DNA from: Atlantibacter hermannii
GTDB lineage: Bacteria; Pseudomonadota; Gammaproteobacteria; Enterobacterales; Enterobacteriaceae
DNA: 64,000 nucleotides
Assembly: GCF_009907385.1 (NCBI RefSeq)
Contig: NZ_JAAATR010000042.1
Location: 124,001-188,000, forward strand
Reading direction: 5' to 3'
Below, in pieces: positions 44,610 to 54,965 of this stretch. The translations under genes and the position numbers were made by a program. Under the pieces are notes generated by a model. The model had not been told where the DNA came from. It searched no databases and saw only the letters and a program-made list of their open reading frames with translations. Within the stretch, counting starts at the first letter, position 1. The number at the start of each line of letters is the position of its first letter.

Positions 44610-47457
44610 ATCTGCGCGCTTCACGCACCCTTTCCGCATACAGCGCCAGTGTCTGTTTCAGCACGTCCAGCGTCACCGGTTTCGACAGACAGCTGTCCAT
44701 CCCCGATTCAATACAGCGCTGCTTCTCTTCCGCTAACGCATTCGCCGTCACGCCCACCACCGGCAGTGTCAACCCAAGCTGACGAATACGCTGTGTCAGG
44801 CGATAACCGTCCATATTCGGCATGTTGACGTCGCTGAGCACGATGTCGATGTGATTTTTCGCCAGCACGCTTAGCGCGTCGACGCCGTCATTGGCGGTTT
44901 TACACTGGTAGCCCAGCGAGCCCAGTTGATCGGCCAGCAGGCGGCGGTTGATTGGATGATCGTCCACCACCAGAATCATCATGTCATCGTTCTGCTCGCT
45001 GGTCCCGGTCGGGGCGGGCAGCGCGCCGTTCATCCCCGTCGCGCCGACATCAATACTGTAAATGCGGCCCAGCAGGGCAATCAGATCGTGCGGTGCCGCC
45101 ACGCTTTGCAGCCATACGCCGGGGCGTTGTTCAAAGGGTACGCCAATATGGCGACGGCTGAAGACAATGGTTGCCCGCCCTTCCCATTCGCCGTCAAGCA
45201 CATCGTCGGTAATCAGCACGTCATCAACATCGGCGCGCTGCCCTTCGTAACGCTGGGCACGGATGCCGCTATGTTCAAGCAGCGACTCCAGATAGCTGTG
45301 CAGAGAGGCATTGCGCACCGCCAGTAAGCAGCGCTTATCGCTCAGGCCTTCAACGCCGTCACCCGGCGCGGCCTGCGCCTGATACAGCGGGATACGCACC
45401 GTGAACTGGCTTCCGAGGCCCGGTTCGGTATCAATGGCGATATCGCCGTCCATCATGGTGGTGAGCTTTTCACAAATCGCGAGGCCCAGCCCGGTGCCCT
45501 GGAAGTTACGCTGCACGCCGGTTCCCACCTGGAAGAACGGATCGAAAAGCTTCACCACCTCTTTCGCCGGAATGCCGACGCCGGTGTCCCGCACCCGGAA
45601 GCGCAGATAACCATCGGCCCGATCGACATGCAACACAATGCAGCCGACGTCGGTAAATTTGATGGCGTTGCTCAGCAAATTGGAAATCACCTGCTGGATG
45701 CGGATCGGGTCGCCCTGTAGCGTCAGCGGCACATCCGGCTCGATAAAGCAGTACAGGCCGAGCTGCTTGCGCACCACCAGCGGTAAATAGTTGGCGGTAA
45801 CATGGCTCATCAGCTCGCGCGGCGAGAATTCACGCGGCTCAATTTTCAGCTGCTCGGATTCAATTTTCGAGAAGTCGAGAATATCGCTGATGATCTTCAG
45901 CAGCAGGCTGGAGGAGTTATTCATCGCGGTAACCAGGCGGTCCACCCCTTTCGGCAGCGCTTTGGTCTGCAGCAAATCAAGGTTGCCGATAATCCCGTAC
46001 AACGGCGTGCGCAACTCATGGCTGACAGTGGCGAGGAACATCGATTTCGACTGGCTGGCCTGCTCTGCCGCCTGCGCCATATCCTGCAGAGACTCTTCCA
46101 TTTTGACGCGGGCCGACACGTCCACCAGCACACAAATCGCCACGTTTTCATTGCGATAACGGGAATGGACAAAGCTAATTTGCAGATTGGTATTGTTACT
46201 GGTCAACACGTCGACAAAGTTAACCTGCTGGCCGCAGATAATCTGCGTCAACCGCTGTCGGTCCTCGTGGGTCAGCATATTGAGATAGTTATGCGCCAGC
46301 TCGTTACTGAGGATATTCGAGCCGTCCTGGGTGCGCAGAATGCAGATCCCCACCGGCGCGGAGGCGACGATTTTGCGGTTAAACTGCTCATGCTCTTCCA
46401 GGCGCTGGGCATCCACTTCCGCCGGAATAAAAATCCGCCGTTCATACATGCGCGCCAGGGTAAACAGCACAATCCCCACCAGCACGTTGAGCAGCACGGC
46501 GTTCAGAATCAGCATCCGGATGCGCTCCAGCACCATATCCACCGGCACCGAATAGACGATGCTCAGGGAAGACGGCGGCAGGTTCTTTTTGAGGATTAGT
46601 TCTTTAAAGCCCGCGGTATAGCCAAACCAGGCGCGATCCTGCACCCAGCGCGCATCGGGGACAATGCGGGTTTCCGGACCGGTTAGCGAAATCAGCGGAT
46701 GACTGTTTTCATCAAGAATGGTCACGCCCATCGGCAGGCTGCCGGGGGTGAAAAAGTTCTCCACGCGGATGGTCTGCTCGGTGCCTAACAGCGCCTGCAG
46801 GCGGTTGGCGAGATAGACCGGCGTGATGGCGTAAAAATTCCCTACGCCGGGGCGCGGCCCCTGCCCTATCCAGTACAACCCGTTGATGCGCTCTTCCTGC
46901 GGCTGGTTGCGGTATTTGACTATTCGATCGTGGAACGATTTCAGAATGCTGTCGCGCTCCACCGGGCGGTCGCGCAGGCCGAAATTCGCCATACACATGT
47001 CCTCGGTCCCGATCAGAAACACGCGATTTAAATCGTAAGCCGCCGAAAAGTTATCCCGCCAGTAGCGTAAAAACCAGGACATGGATTGCAGCGATCCGCG
47101 CCACGCGTTGCTCATCGCGTTGCAATCGGAATCCGACCACAGCGGCATAAAAGCCGGGATTTCCACGCTGGCATCGCGCTTGCCCGCGCTTAACAGCGCG
47201 CCGTCCGGGGTGTTGAGCCGGTTTTCGGCAATATACTTCAGCTCCTTCATCACATCCGAGGTGCGCTGAATATAGCGCTGGGCCTGATCGAAGCTCAGGT
47301 TAAACTCCTGGCGGATTTCCGACTCTTTGTCATGCAGAGCGCTGACAATATAAAACACGGAAAACAGCATGATCAGGAGCCATAGCAATAACGCCAGGGC
47401 GCGAAACAGATAGCGAGAAACTTTCAGCGTGGTGCGAAAGGAGACGAAGTATTTCAA
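44608..47457 (-). CDS. rcsC: Rcs hybrid sensor kinase RcsC
   Basis: A 949-residue hybrid histidine kinase, the same length as E. coli RcsC. Two membrane segments (about residues 20-41 and 314-335) flank the periplasmic domain. A PAS-like linker follows, then HisKA with the phospho-histidine in ATVSHELRTPLYG (near residue 479), the HATPase domain (GTGLGLAICEKL), a degenerate receiver-like ABL domain and a C-terminal receiver with the phospho-aspartate in IVLSDVNMPNMDGYR (near residue 875). The best start is a TTG at 47457, which gives the E. coli length and N-terminus; a frame open to 47532 would add a leader absent from the family. It converges on rcsB. Confidence 0.96.
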   Translation of the reverse strand: MKYFVSFRTTLKVSRYLFRALALLLWLLIMLFSVFYIVSALHDKESEIRQEFNLSFDQAQRYIQRTSDVMKELKYIAENRLNTPDGALLSAGKRDASVEIPAFMPLWSDSDCNAMSNAWRGSLQSMSWFLRYWRDNFSAAYDLNRVFLIGTEDMCMANFGLRDRPVERDSILKSFHDRIVKYRNQPQEERINGLYWIGQGPRPGVGNFYAITPVYLANRLQALLGTEQTIRVENFFTPGSLPMGVTILDENSHPLISLTGPETRIVPDARWVQDRAWFGYTAGFKELILKKNLPPSSLSIVYSVPVDMVLERIRMLILNAVLLNVLVGIVLFTLARMYERRIFIPAEVDAQRLEEHEQFNRKIVASAPVGICILRTQDGSNILSNELAHNYLNMLTHEDRQRLTQIICGQQVNFVDVLTSNNTNLQISFVHSRYRNENVAICVLVDVSARVKMEESLQDMAQAAEQASQSKSMFLATVSHELRTPLYGIIGNLDLLQTKALPKGVDRLVTAMNNSSSLLLKIISDILDFSKIESEQLKIEPREFSPRELMSHVTANYLPLVVRKQLGLYCFIEPDVPLTLQGDPIRIQQVISNLLSNAIKFTDVGCIVLHVDRADGYLRFRVRDTGVGIPAKEVVKLFDPFFQVGTGVQRNFQGTGLGLAICEKLTTMMDGDIAIDTEPGLGSQFTVRIPLYQAQAAPGDGVEGLSDKRCLLAVRNASLHSYLESLLEHSGIRAQRYEGQRADVDDVLITDDVLDGEWEGRATIVFSRRHIGVPFEQRPGVWLQSVAAPHDLIALLGRIYSIDVGATGMNGALPAPTGTSEQNDDMMILVVDDHPINRRLLADQLGSLGYQCKTANDGVDALSVLAKNHIDIVLSDVNMPNMDGYRLTQRIRQLGLTLPVVGVTANALAEEKQRCIESGMDSCLSKPVTLDVLKQTLALYAERVREARR

Positions 47458-47630
47458 AGTGGTTCCGGTCGCTGTGGCAGGTAGTAAAAGAAATAATGCC
47501 GTTAAGGTAGCCGTAAAACGCCAGAGCCGCAATCTTCAGTGTTTGTCTGTATTTTGAACGCCAGCCGGGAAACAACGGAGAATTCCGGCGATAATCGTTT
47601 TTTGCTTCTCAGGGACAGGGATTTTTAGCC

Positions 47631-49475
47631 GTGCGCTTTTCACACTTACGGAAGATTCTCAAGCCGCTTATCCCCCGTAAACTCCGTAATCAGCTTATCG
47701 TGATGGCCGTTTGTATGGTTTCCATCCCCGTGCTGACCATGGGATACGTGGTGGATAACGAAGGGCGGGCAGCGCTGATTGCCGAAAAAGAAAAGAAGCT
47801 AATGGCGGTAACGCGCCTGCTCGACGAGGCGTTGGGCGACACCTTTAGCCAGCCGATGACGTTGCCCCGCGCCCGGCAAATAACCGCATTAAATCAGCAG
47901 CTCAGCGAAACAACCGAACATATCGCCCAGGCGTTTCCCGGCATCGGCGCGGGATATTACCATCGTAAGCTGGATGCCATTATTACCTATGCTCCGCAGG
48001 CACAGTATAAAAGTAATGTTGGCGTAACCATTGCGCCGGAGCATCCGGGCCGGGCGGTTATGGCCAGCCGTGAACCGCGCGTCTATTCGGGCAAGCAGGT
48101 ACGCGGCCATATCCTCAACGCCATGATCCCCATCGTCCGCCACGGCGAGGTACAGGGCTATATCTGGGCCAACGAGCTGTCGGAAGATATCAGCCTTCAG
48201 GCGGAGCGTCTGGACTGGAATATCGTGATGGTGCTGTCGATCGGACTGCTGCTCAGCCTGCTCTTGATCGTGCTGGCTTCGCGGCGCTTCAGCGCCAGTA
48301 TTGACGTCATTACTCATGGCCTGGACAACCTTGCCCAGGATCACCATACCCGTCTGCCGGAACTGCCTGGCGAGATGGGTAAAATCAGCCACAGCGTCAA
48401 TATGCTGGCCCAGACGCTGCGTGAAACCCAAACCCTGAACGATCTGATTATTGAAAACGCCGCCGACGGGGTGATCGCGGTGGATAAACAGGGCCGGGTC
48501 ACCACCATGAATCCGGCGGCCGAGCAGATTACCGGCTATTCCCTCCATGAACTGCTCGGCAAACCCTACTCCAGCATTTTTATTGATACCGGCTTTGACA
48601 GCCCGGTGCTGGAAACCCTGCAACAGGGCACCGGCCATGTGGCGCTGGAAATCAGCTTCCCGGCGCGCGAGCGCACCATCGAAATCAGCGTGACCACCAG
48701 CCAAATCCATAATGCGCGGGGGGCGTTGATCGGCGCGCTGGTGATATTTTCTGACTTAACCGCGCGGAAAGAGACCCAACGACGGCTGGCCCAAACGGAA
48801 CGCCTCGCCACCCTGGGCGAACTGATGGCCGGCGTCGCCCATGAGGTGCGCAATCCGCTGACGGCGATTAAAGGCTACGCGCAGATCCTGAAACAGCATG
48901 ACTTACAGCCAGCGCATCAGCAGTATCTGGCGGTGATCTTAAAAGAGATCGACTCGATTAACCGGGTGATCCAGCAGCTGTTGGATTTTGCCCGCCCGCG
49001 CCACGGGCTGTGGCAGCCAGTCCACCTTAATCAGCTGCTCGATGAATGTCTGGTGCTGATTCAAACGTCCGGTCTGGAAGCACGCATTCACTTCGCCACC
49101 CACTACGACAGCGCGTTGCCCCCTATTAACGCCGATGGCGAACTGCTTAAGCAGGTGCTGCTGAATATCCTGATTAACGCCGTTCAGGCCATCAGCACCC
49201 GGGGCAACATCACCATTCGCACCCTGCGCTGGGACGACGCCCATCAGGCGATTGCCATTCAGGATGACGGTTGCGGCATCGCTCCTGAACATCAGAAAAA
49301 AATCTTCGATCCCTTTTTCACGACTAAAGCCTCCGGGACCGGGCTGGGACTGGCGCTCAGCCAGCGGATCATCAACGCCCATCACGGCGACATCCAGCTG
49401 GTGAGCGAGCCCGGCCGCGGCGCGACATTTACCTTAATTTTGCCGCTTCACTTTCAGGGAACGCAGCCGTTATGA
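47631..49475 (+). CDS. atoS: Sensor kinase AtoS
   Basis: A 614-residue membrane histidine kinase that senses acetoacetate (and in E. coli also spermidine) and phosphorylates AtoC. Two membrane segments (about residues 18-36 and 195-218) flank a periplasmic domain, followed by HAMP, PAS (about residues 265-380), HisKA with the phospho-histidine in GVAHEVRNPLTAIKGY, and HATPase with GTGLGLALSQRI. Start is GTG 47631 after an AGGGACAGGGA stretch. The stop overlaps the atoC start by 4 nt. It lies divergently beside rcsC, as in E. coli. Confidence 0.96.
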   Translation: MRFSHLRKILKPLIPRKLRNQLIVMAVCMVSIPVLTMGYVVDNEGRAALIAEKEKKLMAVTRLLDEALGDTFSQPMTLPRARQITALNQQLSETTEHIAQAFPGIGAGYYHRKLDAIITYAPQAQYKSNVGVTIAPEHPGRAVMASREPRVYSGKQVRGHILNAMIPIVRHGEVQGYIWANELSEDISLQAERLDWNIVMVLSIGLLLSLLLIVLASRRFSASIDVITHGLDNLAQDHHTRLPELPGEMGKISHSVNMLAQTLRETQTLNDLIIENAADGVIAVDKQGRVTTMNPAAEQITGYSLHELLGKPYSSIFIDTGFDSPVLETLQQGTGHVALEISFPARERTIEISVTTSQIHNARGALIGALVIFSDLTARKETQRRLAQTERLATLGELMAGVAHEVRNPLTAIKGYAQILKQHDLQPAHQQYLAVILKEIDSINRVIQQLLDFARPRHGLWQPVHLNQLLDECLVLIQTSGLEARIHFATHYDSALPPINADGELLKQVLLNILINAVQAISTRGNITIRTLRWDDAHQAIAIQDDGCGIAPEHQKKIFDPFFTTKASGTGLGLALSQRIINAHHGDIQLVSEPGRGATFTLILPLHFQGTQPL

Positions 49476-50845
49476 AACCCATGTACCGCATTCTGATTGT
49501 CGACGACGAAGAAAACGTGCGTCTGATGCTCAATACCGCCTTTACCCTTTCCGGCCATCACACCCTGTGCGCGCGCAACGGCGTTGAGGCGCTACAGCTC
49601 TTTCGCGACAGTCAGCCGGACGTGGTGCTCATGGACATCCGCATGCCGGAATTAAATGGCCTTGAGGCGCTCCAGCAGATGCATGCCATCAACCCGAAAA
49701 TTCCGGTGGTGCTGATGACGGCCTATGCCGCCGTGGAAACGGCGGTGGAGGCGCTGCGCAAGGGGGCGTTTGACTACGTGATCAAACCCTTCGACCTCGA
49801 AGAGCTGAATATGGTGATTAACCGCGCGCTCCAGCTCCAGTCAATGAAAGAAGAGATCCGCGAGTTGCACCAGGCGCTGAGCGAGAGTTGGCAGTGGGGG
49901 CATATTCTGACCAATACGCCGTGCATGATGGAAATCTGCCGCGATACTGCGAAAATCGCGTTGAGTAACGCCAACGTCTTGATCTCCGGCGAAAGCGGCA
50001 CCGGCAAGGAGCTGATCGCCCGCGCCATTCACTACCACAGCCGCCGCGCCAGCGGGCCGTTTATCAAAATCAACTGCGCCGCCCTGCCCGATTCGCTGCT
50101 GGAAAGCGAGCTGTTCGGCCATGAGAAAGGCGCGTTTACCGGCGCGCAGGGGCAGCGTCAGGGGCTGTTTGAGCGCGCCCATCACGGTACGCTGCTGCTG
50201 GATGAAATCGGCGAAATGCCGCTCAATTTACAGGTAAAACTGCTGCGCGTCTTGCAGGAGCGGGAATTTGAGCGGGTTGGCGGCAATCAGACCATCAAAG
50301 TGGATATCCGCATACTGGCCGCCACCAACCGGAACCTGGCGGAGAGCGTGGCGCAGGGGCTGTTTCGCGAAGATCTGTTTTACCGGCTCAACGTAATCCA
50401 TCTGGAAATCCCTCCGCTGCGTCAGCGGCATGGCGACGTCCCGCTGCTCGCCAACCATTTTGCCCAAAAATTTGCCGCGGAAAATCAGCGCGACATTATA
50501 GAAATCGATCCGCATGCGTTGGCGCTGCTCAATCGCTGGCCGTGGCCCGGCAACGTGCGGGAGCTGGCTAACGTGATGGAGCGCGCGGTGATCATGAGTA
50601 CCGGCGTAGTGATCTTCGCAGACGATCTCCCGCTGGAATTCCAGCGCGGATCGGCAGCCCCGGAAGGCGCACCTCCGCCCGCCATCATGCCGGGCGGCCT
50701 GAAAGACGCCGTTAAAGCCTATGAAAAACAGCTGCTGCTGGGCGCGTTAGCCAGACATGACGGAAACCGCACCCATACGGCCCTGGAACTGGGCATCAGC
50801 CGTCGTGCGCTGATGTACAAACTCCAGGAATACGGCATCGACTGA
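49472..50845 (+). CDS. atoC: Sigma-54-dependent response regulator AtoC
   Basis: A 457-residue NtrC-type activator. The receiver domain has phospho-acceptor Asp55 (VVLMDIRMPE). The central AAA+ domain has Walker A GESGTGKE, the sigma-54 contact loop GAFTGA and Walker B LLLDEIGE. The C-terminal Fis-type helix-turn-helix includes LGISRRALMYKLQEYGI. It activates atoDAEB, whose sigma-54 promoter is visible about 150 nt downstream of this gene. It is coupled to atoS by an ATGA overlap. Confidence 0.97.
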   Translation: MKPMYRILIVDDEENVRLMLNTAFTLSGHHTLCARNGVEALQLFRDSQPDVVLMDIRMPELNGLEALQQMHAINPKIPVVLMTAYAAVETAVEALRKGAFDYVIKPFDLEELNMVINRALQLQSMKEEIRELHQALSESWQWGHILTNTPCMMEICRDTAKIALSNANVLISGESGTGKELIARAIHYHSRRASGPFIKINCAALPDSLLESELFGHEKGAFTGAQGQRQGLFERAHHGTLLLDEIGEMPLNLQVKLLRVLQEREFERVGGNQTIKVDIRILAATNRNLAESVAQGLFREDLFYRLNVIHLEIPPLRQRHGDVPLLANHFAQKFAAENQRDIIEIDPHALALLNRWPWPGNVRELANVMERAVIMSTGVVIFADDLPLEFQRGSAAPEGAPPPAIMPGGLKDAVKAYEKQLLLGALARHDGNRTHTALELGISRRALMYKLQEYGID

Positions 50846-50867
50846 CCCCGCCCGCAACCATTTATTG

Positions 50868-50906
50868 CCAGGCAAAGATTTGCGCACTGTGCAAGTTTTT
50901 GCCTGG
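50868..50906. promoter_or_regulatory. Nested palindromes upstream of atoD, probable AtoC site
   Basis: CCAGGCAAA (50868-50876) and its complement TTTGCCTGG (50898-50906) enclose a near-perfect inverted repeat TTGCGCACTGTGCAA (50880-50894). The block is about 90-120 nt upstream of the sigma-54 promoter, the usual place for an NtrC-type enhancer. There is no T-run after it, so a terminator is less likely. Confidence 0.55.
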
Positions 50907-50992
50907 TTCCAGCCTGGCCCGCCTCGGGCGCCACTTCGATAAAACGCTTATCAAACAGCAAGTTGGAATTAATTTTTATCTTTCTCCCGCTC

Positions 50993-51009
50993 TGGCACTT
51001 CCCTTGCTA
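50993..51009 (+). promoter_or_regulatory. Sigma-54 (-24/-12) promoter of atoDAEB
   Basis: TGGCAC (50993-50998), five bases, then TTGCTA: the invariant GG (50994-50995) and GC (51006-51007) are separated by exactly 10 nt, as required for RpoN promoters. It is about 45 nt upstream of the atoD ATG. Confidence 0.85.
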
Positions 51010-51052
51010 TTACCGCTGCGTACCCATTACGGAGTCATCATAGGGAAGTCAC

Positions 51053-51709
51053 ATGAAAGAGAAACACCTTACGCTACAGCAGGCCAGTCGCCTCTTCCGC
51101 GACGGCATGACCATTATGGTTGGCGGTTTTATGGGGGTGGGCACGCCACCCCGTCTGGTGGAGGCGCTGCTGGCCTCGGGCGTGCGCGATTTAACGCTGA
51201 TTGCGAACGACACCGCCTTTGTTGACGTCGGCATCGGCCCGTTGATTGTTAATGGCCGGGTTAAGAAAGTCATCGCCTCCCATATCGGCACCAACCCGGA
51301 AACCGGGCGGCGGATGATCGCGGGCGAAATGGACGTGGTGCTGGTGCCTCAGGGCACGCTGATTGAACGGATCCGCTGCGGCGGCGCAGGCCTTGGCGGC
51401 GTATTGACGCCCACCGGCGTCGGCACCGTGGTGGAGGAAGGCAAACAGACCCTGACCCTCGACGGCAAAAAATATTTAGTCGAGCTGCCGCTGCGTGCCG
51501 ACCTGGCGCTGATCCGCGCCCATCAGGCCGATGCCCTCGGCAATCTGACCTATCAACTTAGCGCGCGCAACTTCAACCCGCTTATCGCCCTCGCGGCGGA
51601 TATCACCCTGGTGGAAGCCGACGAAATCGTTCCGGTCGGCGCTATCGCACCTGATCACGTCGTCACGCCAGGCGCGGTTATCGACCATATCATCAGCCAG
51701 GAAGCTTAA
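51053..51709 (+). CDS. atoD: Acetate CoA-transferase subunit alpha AtoD
   Basis: A 218-residue alpha subunit of acetyl-CoA:acetoacetyl-CoA transferase, which activates acetoacetate and other short-chain fatty acids with CoA from acetyl-CoA. The CoA-binding loop [12 protein letters not shown] is near residues 23-34, and the [19 protein letters not shown] segment typical of the family follows. First gene of atoDAEB; atoA starts 2 nt after its stop. Confidence 0.97.
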   Translation: MKEKHLTLQQASRLFRDGMTIMVGGFMGVGTPPRLVEALLASGVRDLTLIANDTAFVDVGIGPLIVNGRVKKVIASHIGTNPETGRRMIAGEMDVVLVPQGTLIERIRCGGAGLGGVLTPTGVGTVVEEGKQTLTLDGKKYLVELPLRADLALIRAHQADALGNLTYQLSARNFNPLIALAADITLVEADEIVPVGAIAPDHVVTPGAVIDHIISQEA

Positions 51710-51711
51710 TC

Positions 51712-52368
51712 ATGGATGCTAAACAACGTATTGCGCGCCGCGTGGCGCAGGAACTCAACGACGGCGATGTCGTCAACCTGGGGATTGGTTTGCCCACCCT
51801 GGTGGCTAATTATCTCCCTGCGGATGTGCATATTACGCTGCAATCGGAGAACGGTTTTCTGGGCCTCGGCCCGGTGACCGAGCAGCACCCGGACCTGGTG
51901 AATGCCGGCGGTCAGCCGTGCGGTATTCTGCCGGGGGCGGCGATATTCGACAGCGCCATGTCTTTTGCCCTGATCCGCGGCGGCCATATCGATGCCTGCG
52001 TACTGGGCGGATTGCAGGTGGATCAGGAGGCTAACCTGGCGAACTGGGTCGTGCCTGGCAAAATGGTGCCCGGCATGGGCGGCGCGATGGACCTGGTAAC
52101 CGGCGCGCGCAAAGTGATTATCGCCATGGAACACTGCGCCAAAGACGGGTCAGCAAAAATTCTGCGCCACTGCACCATGCCGCTCACCGCCCAGCATGCG
52201 GTGAATATGCTGGTCACCGAGCTGGCGGTATTTGAGTTTATCGACGGTAAAATGTGGCTGATCGAAACCGCGCCGGGCGTTGACGTCGATACCGTGCGCG
52301 CCCGCACCGAGGCGGAATTCGCGGTCTCCAGCGGCCTGAAAACCATGGCTGAGCGGGGTGCCTCATGA
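51712..52368 (+). CDS. atoA: Acetate CoA-transferase subunit beta AtoA
   Basis: A 218-residue beta subunit of the CoA-transferase. The catalytic glutamate, which forms the acyl-CoA thioester intermediate, is Glu46 in QSENGFLG, and the glycine-rich NAGGQPCGVLPGAA-type loop and GGHIDACVLGG follow. It overlaps atoE by 4 nt (ATGA). The last ten or so residues differ from E. coli. Confidence 0.97.
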   Translation: MDAKQRIARRVAQELNDGDVVNLGIGLPTLVANYLPADVHITLQSENGFLGLGPVTEQHPDLVNAGGQPCGILPGAAIFDSAMSFALIRGGHIDACVLGGLQVDQEANLANWVVPGKMVPGMGGAMDLVTGARKVIIAMEHCAKDGSAKILRHCTMPLTAQHAVNMLVTELAVFEFIDGKMWLIETAPGVDVDTVRARTEAEFAVSSGLKTMAERGAS

Positions 52369-53687
52369 TTGGTCGCCTTTCCCGCTTTATGACCCGTCTG
52401 GTTAGCCGCTATCTGCCGGACCCGCTGATTTTCGCCATGCTGCTGACGTTAATCACCTTTGGCATCGCCCTGTGGCTGACGCCCCACACCCCGCTCGATA
52501 TGGTGAAAATGTGGGGCGACGGCTTCTGGAACCTGCTGGCCTTCGGTATGCAGATGGCGCTGATTATCGTGACCGGCCACGCGTTGGCCAGCTCCGGCCC
52601 GGTAAAAAAAATCCTGCGTACCGCCGCATCGGCGGCCCGCACGCCGGTCCAGGGCGTGATGCTGGTCACCTTCTTCGGCTCCGTCGCCTGCGTGATTAAC
52701 TGGGGCTTTGGCCTGGTGGTCGGCGCGATGTTCGCCCGGGAAGTGGCCCGCCGCGTGCCCGGCTCAGACTATCCGCTGTTAATCGCCTGCGCCTATATCG
52801 GCTTTCTGACCTGGGGCGGCGGCTTTTCAGGGTCAATGCCGCTGCTGGCCGCCACGCCGGGCAACCCGGTTGAACATATCGCCGGGCTGGTGCCGGTCGG
52901 CCAGACGCTGTTCGCCGGTTTCAATATTTTCATCACCCTTGGTCTGATCGCCGTGATGCCCTTCGTCACGCGCCTGATGATGCCGAAAGCGGGCGACGTG
53001 GTATCTGTCGATCCGAAGCTGCTGATGGAAGAGCCGGATTTCCAGAAAGTGCTGCCGAAAGACGCGCCGCCGTCAGAACGCCTCGAAGAGAGCCGCATTC
53101 TGGCGCTGATTATCGGCGCGCTGGGGATTGTCTATCTCGGTTATTACTTTGCCGAGAAAGGGTTCAACATCACCATCAATACCGTCAACATGATGTTTAT
53201 GATTGTCGGTTTACTGCTGCACAAAACCCCGATGGCCTATATGCGCGCCATTGTCGCAGCGGCCCGCAGCACCGCAGGCATTCTGGTGCAGTTCCCGTTC
53301 TATGCCGGTATCCAGCTGATGATGGAGCACTCCGGCCTCGGCGGCCTGATCACCGAGTTTTTCATTAACGTCGCCAACAAAGACACCTTCCCGGTGATGA
53401 CCTTCTTTAGTTCTGCGCTGATTAACTTTGCCGTGCCGTCAGGCGGCGGCCACTGGGTGATCCAGGGGCCGTTCGTGATGCCTGCCGCGCAGGCGTTAGG
53501 GGCCGATCTGGGTAAATCCGTAATGGCTATCGCCTACGGCGAACAGTGGATGAACATGGCGCAGCCGTTCTGGGCCTTACCGGCACTGGCAATTGCGGGG
53601 CTGGGGGTACGCGACATCATGGGCTACTGCATCACCGCCCTGTTGTTCTCCGGGGTCATCTTCGTCATCGGTCTGACGCTGTTTTAA
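52365..53687 (+). CDS. atoE: Short-chain fatty acid transporter AtoE
   Basis: A 440-residue inner-membrane permease of the AtoE family with about ten to eleven hydrophobic segments, importing acetoacetate and short-chain fatty acids. Family features include FGMQMALIIVTGHALASS and NFAVPSGGGHWVIQGPFV. Translationally coupled to atoA; atoB begins 24 nt downstream with its own AAGGAA site. Confidence 0.96.
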   Translation: MIGRLSRFMTRLVSRYLPDPLIFAMLLTLITFGIALWLTPHTPLDMVKMWGDGFWNLLAFGMQMALIIVTGHALASSGPVKKILRTAASAARTPVQGVMLVTFFGSVACVINWGFGLVVGAMFAREVARRVPGSDYPLLIACAYIGFLTWGGGFSGSMPLLAATPGNPVEHIAGLVPVGQTLFAGFNIFITLGLIAVMPFVTRLMMPKAGDVVSVDPKLLMEEPDFQKVLPKDAPPSERLEESRILALIIGALGIVYLGYYFAEKGFNITINTVNMMFMIVGLLLHKTPMAYMRAIVAAARSTAGILVQFPFYAGIQLMMEHSGLGGLITEFFINVANKDTFPVMTFFSSALINFAVPSGGGHWVIQGPFVMPAAQALGADLGKSVMAIAYGEQWMNMAQPFWALPALAIAGLGVRDIMGYCITALLFSGVIFVIGLTLF

Positions 53688-53711
53688 CGTCGCTTTAAAA
53701 AGGAATCAAAC

Positions 53712-54896
53712 ATGAAAAATGCCGTTATCGTAAGCGCCGTCCGTACGGCGATGGGCAGCTTCAATGGCGCGCTGGCAGGCGTTAGCGCAGTGGATTTAGG
53801 GGCGCTGGTCATCCGGGAAGCGCTGCATCGCGCCGGCCTGGACGGGCAGCCGATTGACGAAGCCATTATGGGTAACGTATTGCAGGCCGGGCTGGGGCAA
53901 AACCCGGCGCGTCAGGCGCTGCTGAAGGCAGGCCTGCCGGAATCCGTCTGCGGCTTCACGGTCAATAAAGTGTGTGGCTCGGGGCTGAAAAGCGTGGCGC
54001 TGGCGGCGCAAGCGATTCAGGCAGGCCAGGCCAACGCGCTGGTGGCGGGCGGTATGGAGAACATGAGCCAGGCGCCGTATTTGCTGAACGCCAAAGCGCG
54101 CTGGGGTTACCGGCTGGGCGACGGTGAGCTTTCGGATGTGATCCTGCGTGATGGACTGATGTGCGCCACCGAAGGCTACCATATGGGCATTACGGCGGAA
54201 AACGTCGCCAAAGCCCACGGGATCACGCGCGCCATGCAGGATCAGGCCGCGCTCGATTCACAGCAAAAAGCGCTTGCCGCCATCGAATCCGGGGCGTTCG
54301 CCCGGGAAATCGTGCCGGTTACGGTGAAAAGCCGTAAAGCGGAAATCCAGTTTGCCGTCGATGAATTTCCCAAAGCGGGTACGACCCTGGATGGCCTGGC
54401 GTCGCTGCATCCGGCTTTTGATAAAAACGGCACCGTGACCGCCGGAAACGCCTCCGGCATTAACGACGGCGCGGCGGCGCTGGTGGTGATGGCGGAAGAT
54501 GCCGCGCGGGCGGCGGGCTTAACGCCGCTCGCCCGTATTCGCGGCTATGCCAGCGGCGGCGTTGCGCCGTCGATGATGGGGCTCGGCCCGGTGCCTGCAA
54601 CGCAAAACGTGTTGCAGCAAACCGGGTTAACGCTGGCGGATATCGATTTAATCGAAGCCAACGAAGCCTTCGCCGCGCAGTTTCTTGCCGTCGGTCAACT
54701 GCTGGATTTTGACAGGGAAAAGGTTAACGTCAACGGCGGCGCGATTGCGCTCGGTCACCCCATCGGGGCCAGCGGAGCGCGCATTCTGGTTACCCTGCTC
54801 CATGCGCTGGCCGCGCGGGATAAAACCCTGGGTCTGGCGACGCTGTGCATCGGCGGCGGGCAAGGCATTGCGATGATTGTCGAAAGGATGAACTAG
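53712..54896 (+). CDS. atoB: Acetyl-CoA acetyltransferase (thiolase) AtoB
   Basis: A 394-residue thiolase that splits acetoacetyl-CoA into two acetyl-CoA. The nucleophilic cysteine is Cys88 in NKVCGSGLK; the histidine is in [14 protein letters not shown] and the second cysteine in LCIGGGQG. Last gene of the acetoacetate operon, giving the full route: uptake (AtoE), activation (AtoDA), cleavage (AtoB). Confidence 0.98.
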   Translation: MKNAVIVSAVRTAMGSFNGALAGVSAVDLGALVIREALHRAGLDGQPIDEAIMGNVLQAGLGQNPARQALLKAGLPESVCGFTVNKVCGSGLKSVALAAQAIQAGQANALVAGGMENMSQAPYLLNAKARWGYRLGDGELSDVILRDGLMCATEGYHMGITAENVAKAHGITRAMQDQAALDSQQKALAAIESGAFAREIVPVTVKSRKAEIQFAVDEFPKAGTTLDGLASLHPAFDKNGTVTAGNASGINDGAAALVVMAEDAARAAGLTPLARIRGYASGGVAPSMMGLGPVPATQNVLQQTGLTLADIDLIEANEAFAAQFLAVGQLLDFDREKVNVNGGAIALGHPIGASGARILVTLLHALAARDKTLGLATLCIGGGQGIAMIVERMN

Positions 54897-54941
54897 ATAA
54901 ATATCCTCTGATTTAGCCGTCATGCTGATCGCCTGAGGAAA

Positions 54942-54965
54942 TGAGGCTCGTTAATTCGAGCCTCA
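54942..54965. other. Perfect hairpin downstream of atoB
   Basis: A 9-bp perfect stem TGAGGCTCG / CGAGCCTCA with a TTAATT loop, 45 nt after the atoB stop. It lacks a T-run on either side, so it is a poor intrinsic terminator but may protect the mRNA 3' end. The remaining sequence to about 55198 shows no gene. Confidence 0.5.

Noticed and set aside
50868..50906. A rho-independent terminator after atoC
   Set aside because: The stem is good but no T-run follows, and its position relative to the sigma-54 promoter suits an enhancer better.
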